From contig NC_086248.1 in NCBI RefSeq assembly GCF_021018805.1, forward strand, positions 57,107,485 through 57,171,484: DNA of 64,000 nucleotides, written 5' to 3'. The position numbers and the translations under genes were made by a program. The DNA comes from Prinia subflava (taxonomy: Eukaryota > Chordata > Aves > Passeriformes > Cisticolidae). Shown piece by piece: positions 54,301-61,676 of this stretch. The notes below the pieces were generated by a model. It saw only the letters and a program-made list of their open reading frames with translations, searched no databases and was not told where the DNA came from. Every line of letters begins with the position of its first letter. Within the stretch, counting starts at the first letter, position 1.

Positions 54301-57300
54301 TAATGCTTTGAAAAATAGACTGGTTTTATTTTACACCTGCAGATATTAAGAAGTTTATTCAAGAGATTAATAAAAACAAAATACAGCACATCACAGAACA
54401 AGGGCATACAGTTTCTTAATGGCACTTGTTAACAGCAAGATCGTTATATAACAGCATTGTTGGGTAACTCAGGAAGAGGCAGGATGCCAAATCCTTAGTC
54501 TGCATATGCACCAATATTTAACATGTGCCAGTACTAAGCTGTAGTAACTGTATTCCATCTTTTAGAAGTGCTCACTATGCCAGCTGATAATGACAGAAGC
54601 ACCAGTTATATCCGCTTACTACAAAGGAAGACACTGACAGAAAAGCATATAAATAGGTTAACACAGTGAGGCAATATGGTTTATCAGTTCCCTTTTATCC
54701 TACAGAACCAACTGATTAGCAGCCTCTTCTGCTACACAGAAAGAACATCCCTGACCTTAGCCACCTTTTTTCACAGGCTCATGTTATACACATTTCTATA
54801 TATTTCAAGATGGGGGTTCTACCATGGTTCAGAACTGGATGTTCAACTGTATGTCTCTCACACAACAATTTTTTACTTAGCCCTCCATCACCGCAGCTAG
54901 AAGCAGCTTAGCATACTTAAACTGACTCCCTCTCTCATTTAAAGCTGCCATAAAAGGGGACGAAACAAGTTGTTCCAGACACTATTACAAAATCCTTTTA
55001 CTATGTCATGAGATGAACAGGTATTAGAACTGAGCTAACCAGAAGAAGTCTGAAGATCACTATGATCTGGTGTTACAGTTGAAGTTCAGCAATAATTTTT
55101 AATTTAAAGATCTGTTTCAGTTTAAAGATCTAGTTTTATCATCTGCTGAAATAGAACAAGAAGCATTCCAATCTCTGCTGCACTGGCACTCTGTTTTGAT
55201 TTGGCTGGATTTCCAAGAGGGGGTGTGCAATAGCATTGTCAGTGCCAACAGCAGCACCAATAAATACTCTCCCAGATACAAACACGTGAACCGATCACAG
55301 CCTGTACTGAGCTCTCGCATCTGTTAAGTGTTGGGAGGGTGTAACTCCAAAAGCACTTTGAAGTGAACTGCATGCACACAGGCCCCCAGAAACTTTTCGG
55401 GGATCTCCAATCACACTTCAAACACATTCTCACAAACAACTATTTCCTCAGAAGCCCAGCTGGCTGTATAAGCACTGTTAGTTCAACAATGAGCAGGTCA
55501 AGCCTAAGGCTTGCTGTTGTCAACTATGCTGCCCCATTACAGAGGTCAGTCATTTTCCTCAACACTGTTCTATTAAACAGTCATGCCAGCTCCACAGCTA
55601 AGGCACAGCCAACAATTAAACAACAGCTTGCACTGTTATGGTACCCTGTACACTGTTGACTCATTCCTCCTTATTGAGCTAATAAAATACTACAATGACA
55701 ATCATGTAAAAACATTAAAGAGAAAGAAGAATCCAACAACCAGAGCTAAGCTGCAGACCTGCAACAATTTTCTACCAGGACTGAATTTTGAAAGCCACGA
55801 TAAATCATGACCTTAACTTAACAGTAAAAGTAACTGGTTCTTCTTTAAGCTATGAAGCTCAGTAATAAGTACACCCAAAAGTACAGCAAGTCTCCTCAAA
55901 AAGCAAGTCAGAACTACTTGTCATTTCCATTTAAGACAACAGCACGTTATTTAGACTTACCAGTGTCTTCCCACACAGGAAGTTAATATTGCTTTGAACG
56001 CGGTGTTCGCTACCTTGCTGCAAGCAGTTACGTGTAGTGTTGAGCTCCAGAAGACTTTCAGAGACTTTTTGCAAGGCTAAGTCACCTAGGGTTTAAAAAT
56101 GAGAAGGGAGGGGGGAAAAAGGGTGTTATAATACAACACCTTCATCGAAACTCGACAGGGTCTAGTTTCAACCACTGAGCAGCACAAGACATACCAGTCC
56201 ACCTGAAGACAGTATAACTGAAGATCTTTGTGGATTTTTCTGATTTGGAAGAGCAGATCCAAGTTAAGATAGTGTTTGACATCTTTAATCACACTTCTAC
56301 TTTCTTAAAGGGTTTTAGCAAACACTTTTTAAAATAAAAATAAAACAGCAGGTGCTACTACAACCTAGTCACCTCCTTAGGAACAAGGAAAGCTGTTACC
56401 AACTAGTTTCAGTCACAATTCACTCCTTCCTCCTACCAGCTTCTATTTATCAGTTTCTCAGCCTTTATACCATTTATAATAATAGCAGCAGCACAAGATG
56501 AGAGAGAGTCTATCATAGAATAATTTTGCTTAGAAGGGGCCCCTCTGCAACAAGCAGGGACATCTTCAAATACATTAGTTGATCAGAGCCCTGTTCAGCC
56601 TGACCTTGAACGTTTTCAGGAAGGGGTATCTACAACCCCTCTGGACAACTTATTACAGTGCCTCATCACCACTATCATAAAGAAATTTATTCCTTGTATC
56701 TAGTCTGAATCTACCCTCCTTTGGTTTAAAATTATTACCTCTTGTCTGAGAACTACAGGCCCTGCAAAGTCTGTCCTCATTTTTCTTATAAGCTCGTTGG
56801 GCACTGGAATGCTGCAATAAGGTCTCCCTGGAGTCTTTTCTTCCCCAAGCTAACCAACCTCAACTCTCTCACTCTGTCTTCATAGGAGAGGTGCTCCAGC
56901 CCTGTGAGCATTTTTGTGCCCCTCCTCTGGACCTGCTCCAACAGGTCCATATCCTTCCTGTGCTGAGGACACCCAAACTGGAAGCAGCAGTCCAGGTGCA
57001 GTCTCACCAGAGGGAAAGGAGGAGCAAAATCACCTCCCTCGACCTGCTGGCCCCATTGCTTTTGATAAAGCTGGCTTTCTGGGCTGCAGGTGCACATTGC
57101 TGGCTCCACTTCAGCTTTAATCTACTTAATGAAGAACACACTGCTGCCTATGCACTGGCACTGTCTGCAGACAAACTCAGCACAGATCCACTGCCTCAGT
57201 GCAAATCCCCCACATCTCCCATCCCCTTTAGCACAGCTCACATGCTGCATGAAGAGTAGGGTCAGTGCTTTGTCACTGCACACTGTTCTCCTCCCCAGCA

Positions 57301-60300
57301 CTTGACATGAAGGGGAAAGGTGGAACACATTTCAAGTCACAATGAGCACCAGCTCAGGCCATGGAAATGTTCCTACTCAAGCCCATTTTGGTTAATATTA
57401 AACACCAATTGCTTTTAGATCTTACACGATAACTCCAGCCTGTTTTGTTTGTTTTGTTTTCTGAGAAGTAGATTTTAATTCTCCAAGGAGTTTAATTTGA
57501 ACTACAGAAAATGCTATAGAGTGTGAGCATGGATCAGCTTCCCCCTTTCCATTTTAGTTTATAGTCTTCTGGACTTTCTAGCAAGTCTTTGACTTGCTTT
57601 CTGCCTAGTCTACACTAGGCAGAAAGCAAGTCAAATCTGTAATCATTCCAGATAATAGCAGCTTTGCACCTAGGCCAAATATTGTTACATTTTAAAAAAC
57701 ACGTTTGTAGGAACTTTGCCCACCTGTTACCTCCTTACTCAAGGCAAGCAAAACTACACTGGCACCCATGTAATATAGCCTAGAAAACAGAAGAGGAACA
57801 GAAGTCAAAAAACTGGGGAGAAAGATGATACATGATTTGTGCCTTTTTTATTTCCTGTGTTATCAAAAGGCCATCTTCAGGTTCTACAGCTTCCAGCACT
57901 GATGCTAACCAAAGTGCCATGCAGCTGTCTTACAGCTAAGAACTATATACTGCTTTGAGAGCACCACTGTTACTTATCACATGATTGCTTAAAAGATATT
58001 GTCAAGGTGTCCTTTTTTCTTCCAGATTAGCAGAAGGAAGCCAACCCAACTTTCTAGGCAAGAGATGTATATAGTAACAGTATGCACATGCCTTAAAACC
58101 TCTCCAGTTATAAACGTATACAACTACAAGCTCCCATTTAGCAGGGAACTTATGGCAGCACCATCTGAAGACTTAGTGCTCTGTAAGCACTAGCTTCTCT
58201 CTGTGCTAAAAACAGTACATTGCGTTAAAGGCACTTGTGAGCTGATTCCAATTTTCTAAGTTAAAGTAATATCCAAGAAGAAATAAGTTCAGCCAGTATA
58301 TCTAGTTTACTACAGGCCAACACATATGCTCTCTTCCCCCTTGCATGCTTACAATTAATTTGGGAACTTGCTAAAAGTTTTAGTAAGAGTCTCTTCAGTG
58401 GCACATACCTCATCACACCCTTGCTCACAGGGCAAGGAATGTCAACCCCTCACATGATCGATCAGCTTCCTTCCAGAGCTGCAACCACTTTCGCTGTAAC
58501 ATCAAGCTCCCTCTACAATCATCACTCACGTTTCCTCATGACTTCAGAGACATGTTGCTTCCACAAAGCAACACGCTACGTATCAGCTGGTACTGTTCAC
58601 AAAAATTAGCACCAAATACTTCATATTACACAGTTGTGCTAAATCAGTATCAAAGGCACTGTCCACAACACCTTCTGCTCATTGACTCCATCTGTTTAGT
58701 TACTGAGCAGGAAAAAGGCAATCATGGAAGATACCTAATCAGTTGTCCAGAAGAAAGCGGCATTTAGGTGGAGTGAGATTGAGGAAGTCTGTTGCCTCCA
58801 GGGAAGTGTGAGAACTAGAGACTTTTGTCTTCTCACACTTCCCCAGGAAAGCGTGAGAACTTGAAACTTTAGCTTAGGTGGCAGCTATCATTTCATGTCC
58901 ACTCATCCTACAGCAGCTGGACAAAGGGCACATTTCATCATCAGGTTAACAGACACTTAAAGTAATATTTCCATTTTCTAGGAGCAGTCCAAGCACATGG
59001 CACACGAGTCACCTGGTATCACAGTAAGTTAAAAAGTTAACTAACTACCATGTCATTTCCATCCTCACTGATGTTCATGAGCTAAACATTTGCCTACCCT
59101 AGAAAATTTCTAGGATTAATCAATAAGAGTGCAGAGTAGAGGCCTTTGGGGTCTCCACGCAAACCCTGGTACACCACTGACACAAAGCTAAGATTAGCCA
59201 CAAGGCTTCCCTGGGATACAGACTGATTATGCCACAGAGCATATGGCCTTAACACCCATCAAAGCTGGGAGCAACAAGCAGTCCAACAGCTGTCATGCCT
59301 TGCACAGCTAATATTTAAAACACAACACAATTGCTTGCATTGATTTATTTTTTCTGCAAGAATGAAGAAGAGAACTGATTAAGCCCATATATGAAGAAAG
59401 CTTACAACTTAACAAAATTTATCAGTTGACAAACTGCCCTTCTTCCCCCAAATAAAAGTCCTTCATCTGCCCACAGCTTTGGCATACAGGTAACCTCATG
59501 TCATTTGGATTGCTTGAAGACAAGGATGCGGTTTAGCTGGTTTAGGTAACCAGGAGTCTACGCCTGCCTAGAACTGGATCAGAGAGATTCCTCTTTTCTC
59601 ACTAGGAGCAATTTTTTAAAAAATTTTTTAACAAACAAGCTTGATAACCCATTGGCATGATCTAAACTCAGTGTGATGGTGATGAAGCTCCACGGCATTT
59701 AGAAGCATGAGCAAGAACAAAACTTAGAAATTTTGACCAGCAGAACAAAGCAAAATTCAGTGACAATGTTAACTGCTCATCTTGATTTCTCACTTTATTG
59801 CAGGATAGTTAAAAACATATCCCACTTGAACAAGATTCATGGCTTAACCTTTGAAAGTCATTTCAAATTGCCTCAGCAAGACCACTGTGTATCTGTTGCT
59901 AAATCATCTTCCACTCAGTAGCACGGAGGCACTCAGGAACTCAAGGTTTGCATATAGAGGAATATTTGATGCTGCTCAGTCATCACCCAGCTCTTTTCTC
60001 CCTTCCTCTTTCCACAAGACGTGTGGAACAAAACCTACAAAAATCCTCTAGTTCTCACACTTCCCTGGGGAGAACAGACTTCCTCAATCTCACTCCACCT
60101 GCCACATTTCAGTCTCACCCAAAGCAGCATGTTAAAACAGACGCTCAGATGCTGCTTTCTTTTCTAATCCACAGGCAGCTGAAGCGTCAATGGCATATGA
60201 GCCGAGACCCTCATCAGCAGGAAATAAAAATGTGTTTCATTCCTGAAATGTACAACAAGAATAACAGCATCAAGTGCTCTAACATGCCAAACTCCTCAGA

Positions 60301-61676
60301 GAAGATGCTACACTCCATGCGGTTGCAGTTTGGATACAAATGCAATCTAACCAGTCATCCCAGAGAACTCTGGAGCGTCAATATACCTTTATCCATGCAC
60401 TCAGTGATTCTGTAAGCCTGGGTCCCAACATTAACTGTTTGTTTGAAAAGCACCGATTGACCACAGACTGAAACGAAAGTATTTCTACTGTTAATAGAAA
60501 GGTGTGGGGAGAATGGAAGCTAACTTCTGTGCATTGACATACAGATGAGAAACACCTTCCTCCTCACCATATTCTGGAAGTTCAAGCTCAAGCAATTCAA
60601 TGAAGACTCATAGATTCTTTTAAGAGTTGTCTGTCAATGGTTGCCAAGATTGGCAAGCATATTAAATCAGACTTCAGATCTGCAGATACTATGAAGCAGT
60701 CTGAAGAGACATTGCTCTTCAGAACATTATTACTTTACTCTATTAGAAGTTACAGTCAACTATGAGAAAGCCTCTTGAACAGTACTCATATATTATTGTT
60801 TTGTTAGCCAAAACACATAAGTAACCTTGAAAGCAACGAACATCCATGAAAATAAATAACATGAACTCATGAAAAAATACTGTTCAGAGCACAAAGTGCT
60901 TCTGACCAATGAAATCGTGTGTATGTGTATAGGAATATGCCAGTTTCATATTTAGATCAGCATGCACAAGTCCGCCTCCCCTCAGAATACCAAGGACATC
61001 TGTGAACAACTGAAGCCATCATCAGATTTGACAAGTGTAACCATAACCAGAGAACTGCATGTAATTAGCTTCCTTTCTGTGTGGAACAACTTGAAGATGA
61101 CACCCCAGACACTACTCCCAAGATTGCATTACAGAGAGTAACCCGCTCTTAACAAAGACCTGATATTACATCAAGCTAGGCTGAGTATACTTTACAGCTG
61201 TATTTCAAGCTCTAGCCTGTGTTCAGTATTCACCAAGTTGTGCACAGTCCATACCCTGCCACAAGTAAATGCACTTATTCTACTGGAGGTAGCCTTGCAT
61301 ACTTTCACACTAGATTACAGTTACCTAGAGCATACGACACATTTCACTGTCCTGTAAAGTCATTACCTACAACCAGATCATGTTTTACCAAATTTCCCTG
61401 GTAAATCTGCAACAAAATAAAGTTTTACACAGTTCCAAGAAGGGGGGGAGGGGAATCTTTCCAACACATCAAACTTTGCAATAGTTATAAGATCTTCCAT
61501 TAACATGGCTCTGAACTACATATAAGACACTTGTTTACTTACCTACAGACACGCTGGTATTCTTCTTGATGTCATATGCACAGACTGCACTTGTCCTTTC
61601 ACACTCTTCAACACCAGAACAGAAATTTATTTTATAAAGCACCTCTTTGTCTGCATCAATTGCTTCCCAAGTGTAA
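13645..61676 (-). CDS. IGF2R: Cation-independent mannose 6-phosphate receptor (IGF2R/CI-MPR), exons 2-48; exon 1 outside window
   Basis: This type I membrane receptor binds mannose 6-phosphate-tagged lysosomal hydrolases in the trans-Golgi and at the cell surface and delivers them to endosomes. Forty-seven exons were traced by translation, splice sites and phase, totalling 7303 nt (about 2433 codons plus stop). The count and phases match the 48-exon human gene. The ectodomain has 15 MRH repeats, each with the usual cysteine pattern and a closing W-x-T-x-x-A-C-type motif. Repeat 13 carries a fibronectin type II insert. One helix and a tail of roughly 160 residues follow. I saw no frameshift, stop or missing exon, so the gene looks functional. 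The signal peptide exon lies beyond position 64000. Introns hold CR1 pieces, one SINE and simple repeats. Exon coordinates are given in the domain entries. Confidence 0.97.
14300..14323. repeat. AT/ATAC dinucleotide-type repeat, IGF2R intron 47
   Basis: An alternating ATATATATACATATATATAC tract lies between exons 48 and 47. No other feature is seen in this intron of about 420 bp. Confidence 0.7.
16343..17121 (-). CDS. IGF2R: IGF2R exons 44-45: MRH domain 15
   Basis: Exon 44 is 16937-17121 and exon 45 is 16343-16529. Exon 44 reads [20 protein letters not shown] and ANICQVK. Exon 45 has [12 protein letters not shown] and closes the last repeat with [17 protein letters not shown]. The SCQVK-like Gln and the Tyr in DCQYLF are compatible with the weak phosphomannosyl binding reported for domain 15 in mammals. 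The segment between exon 45 and the membrane is short and acidic. Confidence 0.95.
16774..16803. repeat. A-rich tract, IGF2R intron 45
   Basis: Two poly(A) runs are separated by GG, in the intron upstream of exon 45. Similar shorter runs occur at 12979-12991, 20050-20063 and 35618-35633. Confidence 0.75.
17508..19848 (-). CDS. IGF2R: IGF2R exons 41-43: MRH domain 14
   Basis: Exon 41 is 19712-19848, exon 42 is 18761-18875 and exon 43 is 17508-17654. Exon 41 reads [20 protein letters not shown] and [10 protein letters not shown], nearly as in mammals. Exon 42 has [20 protein letters not shown]. Exon 43 closes domain 14 with [16 protein letters not shown] and opens domain 15 with [22 protein letters not shown]1 fragment lies in the intron between exons 41 and 42. 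Confidence 0.95.
19270..19510 (-). repeat. CR1 LINE 3' fragment, IGF2R intron 41
   Basis: The plus strand reads GGTTGGAAGGGACCCCTGGA, GGTCATCTGGTCCAA and TGCTCAAGCTGGATCA, the hallmark reverse complement of an avian CR1 3' end. The insertion is therefore in minus orientation. It is 5'-truncated, as usual for CR1, and lies between exons 42 and 41 of IGF2R. Confidence 0.88.
20791..21891 (-). CDS. IGF2R: IGF2R exons 38-40: MRH domain 13 with fibronectin type II insert
   Basis: Exon 38 is 21690-21891, exon 39 is 21159-21305 and exon 40 is 20791-21025. Exon 39 (147 nt, phase 1 at both ends) encodes the fibronectin type II module: [15 protein letters not shown], then [17 protein letters not shown], with the four cysteines and aromatic spacing of that family. 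The symmetric phase explains how the module could be inserted without disturbing the frame. In mammals the insert stabilises ligand binding by the receptor. Exon 40 closes the MRH fold with [18 protein letters not shown]. Confidence 0.96.
22331..22348. repeat. (TAAA)n microsatellite next to IGF2R exon 37
   Basis: Four tandem TAAA units lie about 25 bp from the exon 37 donor, in intron 37. The run is short, and the donor itself (GTAATG) is intact. Confidence 0.75.
22372..24823 (-). CDS. IGF2R: IGF2R exons 35-37: MRH domain 12
   Basis: Exon 35 is 24611-24823, exon 36 is 23542-23691 and exon 37 is 22372-22533. All three are phase 0 at both ends. Exon 35 reads [19 protein letters not shown] and ends [10 protein letters not shown]. 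Exon 36 has [20 protein letters not shown] and an NYT sequon. Exon 37 closes the domain with [16 protein letters not shown] and opens domain 13. A (TAAA)n tract at 22331-22348 lies just past the exon 37 donor. Confidence 0.95.
26460..27830 (-). CDS. IGF2R: IGF2R exons 33-34: MRH domain 11 (the IGF-II domain of mammals)
   Basis: Exon 33 is 27708-27830 and exon 34 is 26460-26722. The fold-defining cysteines and the closing [14 protein letters not shown] are kept. The loops that form the mammalian IGF-II pocket differ. The AB loop reads [10 protein letters not shown], where human has a Tyr-Ser-x-x-Gly arrangement. The CD loop reads [13 protein letters not shown], two residues longer between the cysteine and the GK pair and with no clear match to the essential human Ile1572. 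This fits the known failure of chicken receptor to bind IGF-II with high affinity. I infer that this protein is a lysosomal-enzyme receptor only. Confidence 0.94.
28209..29824 (-). CDS. IGF2R: IGF2R exons 30-32: MRH domain 10
   Basis: Exon 30 is 29688-29824, exon 31 is 28905-29095 and exon 32 is 28209-28335. Exon 30 reads [20 protein letters not shown]. Exon 31 contains [19 protein letters not shown] with an NVT sequon, then [16 protein letters not shown]. Exon 32 closes with [17 protein letters not shown] and opens domain 11 with [10 protein letters not shown]. Confidence 0.94.
30620..32120 (-). CDS. IGF2R: IGF2R exons 27-29: MRH domain 9, high-affinity mannose 6-phosphate site
   Basis: Exon 27 is 31914-32120, exon 28 is 31402-31532 and exon 29 is 30620-30717. 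The four contact residues known for domain 9 are present: Gln in GSCQVKK (exon 27), Arg in [12 protein letters not shown] (exon 28), and Glu and Tyr in [14 protein letters not shown] (exon 29). An NYT sequon lies in exon 28. The exon 28 donor is GTTAGT, slightly off consensus. Confidence 0.95.
33556..34595 (-). CDS. IGF2R: IGF2R exons 24-26: MRH domain 8
   Basis: Exon 24 is 34452-34595, exon 25 is 34003-34181 and exon 26 is 33556-33643. Exon 24 reads [20 protein letters not shown] and then [16 protein letters not shown]. Exon 25 has [20 protein letters not shown], very close to mammals. Exon 26, only 88 nt, closes the domain with [17 protein letters not shown]. Confidence 0.95.
35150..37604 (-). 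CDS. IGF2R: IGF2R exons 21-23: MRH domain 7
   Basis: Exon 21 is 37503-37604, exon 22 is 36637-36811 and exon 23 is 35150-35317. Exon 21 opens with [18 protein letters not shown]. Exon 22 reads [20 protein letters not shown], then [14 protein letters not shown]. Exon 23 closes with [19 protein letters not shown], passing into domain 8. The domain is slightly shorter than the human one between exons 22 and 23. Confidence 0.94.
37945..38100 (-). repeat. tRNA-Ile-headed SINE with CR1-like tail (TguSINE1-like), IGF2R intron 20
   Basis: Read on the minus strand, the head resembles tRNA-Ile(AAT). An A-box region (38070-38089, TTAGCTCAGTTCGTTGGAGC) is followed by the anticodon loop CTAATAA (38057-38063) and a B-box region (38033-38044, GGATTTGATCCC). 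The tail (about 37946-38000) matches the CR1 3' end, with GGTCCCTTCCAAT. Between them GAGGATCAAACT is duplicated (38004-38015, 38021-38032). This head-tail combination is that of passerine SINEs mobilised by CR1. The family name is from memory. Confidence 0.8.
38450..41389 (-). CDS. IGF2R: IGF2R exons 18-20: MRH domain 6
   Basis: Exon 18 is 41227-41389, exon 19 is 39580-39759 and exon 20 is 38450-38551. Exon 18 reads [20 protein letters not shown] and then [20 protein letters not shown]. Exon 19 has NGS and the segment [16 protein letters not shown]. Exon 20 closes the domain with [17 protein letters not shown]. Exons 19-21 are all phase 0. Confidence 0.94.
41765..44183 (-). CDS. IGF2R: IGF2R exons 15-17: MRH domain 5, phosphodiester-type carbohydrate site
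   Basis: Exon 15 is 44036-44183, exon 16 is 42452-42629 and exon 17 is 41765-41880. The sugar-contact set is retained: Gln in AACQVTQ, Arg in TQRSTLITF, and Glu and Tyr in [13 protein letters not shown]. In mammals domain 5 prefers GlcNAc-phosphomannose diesters. Exon 16 has NGT and NKT sequons. A CR1 fragment sits in the intron between exons 15 and 16. Exon 17 starts domain 6 with [16 protein letters not shown]. Confidence 0.94.
43362..43630 (-). repeat. CR1 LINE 3' fragment, IGF2R intron 15
   Basis: The plus strand starts ATCATGGAATTGTTAAGGTT, GGAAAAGACCTCCCAGATCA and continues with the CR1 untranslated region (GGGATGGCAATTCCACCAC, TGGGCAGGCTGTTTGAATGC, CCACAAAGAAACTTTTCTTA). It is a 5'-truncated copy in minus orientation, inside the intron between exons 15 and 16. 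Confidence 0.88.
44576..46262 (-). CDS. IGF2R: IGF2R exons 12-14: MRH domain 4
   Basis: Exon 12 is 46122-46262, exon 13 is 45606-45758 and exon 14 is 44576-44707. Exon 12 reads [19 protein letters not shown] followed by INVCHKVL. Exon 13 carries [20 protein letters not shown]. Exon 14 closes the domain with [15 protein letters not shown] and opens domain 5 with [11 protein letters not shown]. This domain lacks the mannose 6-phosphate tetrad, as in mammals. Confidence 0.94.
46545..46735 (+). repeat. CR1 LINE 3' fragment, IGF2R intron 11
   Basis: The plus strand carries CACAGGTTGCCCAGAGAAAT, TTCCTGGAAGTGTTCAAGGC and the 3' terminus GTCCCTTCCAACCCAAACTG followed by TGATTCTGTGG. This is the only CR1 copy in the window in plus orientation, so antisense to IGF2R. 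It ends shortly before exon 11. Confidence 0.87.
46961..48515 (-). CDS. IGF2R: IGF2R exons 9-11: MRH domain 3, high-affinity mannose 6-phosphate site
   Basis: Exon 9 is 48335-48515, exon 10 is 47495-47598 and exon 11 is 46961-47125. The four sugar-contact residues known for domain 3 are all present: Gln in SCQVK (exon 9), Arg in GFQRMTV (exon 10), and Glu and Tyr in [11 protein letters not shown] (exon 11). An NQT sequon lies at the end of exon 9. Exon 11 closes the domain with [11 protein letters not shown] and starts domain 4. By family knowledge this site should bind phosphomannosyl ligands. Confidence 0.95.
48672..53778 (-). CDS. IGF2R: IGF2R exons 5-8: MRH domain 2
   Basis: Exon 5 is 53649-53778, exon 6 is 52559-52679, exon 7 is 50359-50476 and exon 8 is 48672-48834. 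Exon 5 has the acidic segment [19 protein letters not shown], close to the mammalian one. Its donor, GTTTGC, is the weakest-looking in the gene. Exon 7 reads [19 protein letters not shown] and then [10 protein letters not shown]. Exon 8 closes domain 2 with [16 protein letters not shown], and its last third opens domain 3 ([13 protein letters not shown]). Confidence 0.95.
51695..52137. repeat. GT-rich block followed by CA-rich block forming a low-complexity foldback, IGF2R intron 6
   Basis: Bases 51695-51845 are almost only T and G on the plus strand. Bases 51985-52137 are almost only A and C. The two blocks, about 150 bp each, could pair imperfectly around a normal-composition spacer of about 140 bp. 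Open frames across this tract (to 199 codons) are composition artefacts. Confidence 0.8.
54183..61676 (-). CDS. IGF2R: IGF2R exons 2-4: MRH domain 1
   Basis: Exon 2 is 61543-61676, exon 3 is 55961-56085 and exon 4 is 54183-54281. Exon 2 begins one base into a split codon and reads [19 protein letters not shown], the start of mature domain 1. Exon 3 carries an NTT sequon and [15 protein letters not shown]. Exon 4 closes the domain with [16 protein letters not shown]. In mammals this N-terminal region also contacts plasminogen and the urokinase receptor. Intron 2 (5.46 kb) is the largest intron seen completely in the window. Confidence 0.95.
56510..57115 (-). repeat. CR1 LINE fragment keeping the end of the reverse transcriptase frame, IGF2R intron 2
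   Basis: The minus-strand frame at 56786-57109 contains [20 protein letters not shown] and [20 protein letters not shown], the C-terminal part of CR1 ORF2. It is followed by the untranslated region down to TCATAGAATAATTTTGCTTA at about 56513. It is the longest CR1 piece here (about 600 bp), 5'-truncated, and shows no sign of activity. Confidence 0.88.
57588..57635. repeat. Perfect 22-bp-arm hairpin with 4-base loop
   Basis: Left arm 57588-57609 is the exact reverse complement of right arm 57614-57635 (ACTAGGCAGAAAGCAAGTCA plus AA), with loop CTAC. No mismatch interrupts the stem. The flanks do not pair. It lies in IGF2R intron 2, and no known element is recognised. Confidence 0.85.
58766..58828 (+). 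repeat. Left arm of a 64-bp inverted repeat pair
   Basis: The arm matches the reverse complement of 60037-60100 with only a few differences over about 60 bases. It contains GGAGTGAGATTGAGGAAGTC, GGGAAGTGTGAGAACTAGAG and ACTTTTGT. Two further partial copies of its inner part follow at once: an inverted one at 58838-58853 (CTTCTCACACTTCCCC) and a direct one at 58844-58870. The arms enclose about 1.2 kb. Confidence 0.8.
60037..60100 (-). repeat. Right arm of a 64-bp inverted repeat pair
   Basis: This is the partner of the arm at 58766-58828, in opposite orientation. It reads CTCTAGTTCTCACACTTCCC and then ACTTCCTCAATCTCACTCCA. Immediate flanks of the two arms do not show an obvious target-site duplication. 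Confidence 0.8.

Larger units (their letters stand above)
56086..61542 (-). other. IGF2R: IGF2R intron 2
   Basis: This is the largest complete intron in the window (5457 bp). It holds a 0.6-kb CR1 fragment, a perfect 22-bp-arm hairpin and a pair of 64-bp inverted repeats, listed separately. In mouse the equivalent intron contains the imprint control element and Airn promoter. Here I see an AT-rich sequence with scattered CG dinucleotides and no CpG island. No protein-coding exon was recognised in it; plus-strand open frames up to 155 codons have no family features. Confidence 0.8.

Noticed and set aside
57588..57635. Annotating the hairpin as a microRNA gene
   Set aside because: The stem is too short and too perfect with a 4-base loop, the flanks do not extend the pairing, and no known avian miRNA sequence is recognised.
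59948..60415. 155-codon plus-strand open frame antisense in IGF2R intron 2
   Set aside because: No domain, signal peptide or family motif is visible, it overlaps the inverted-repeat arm, and a frame of this length is expected by chance in 64 kb.
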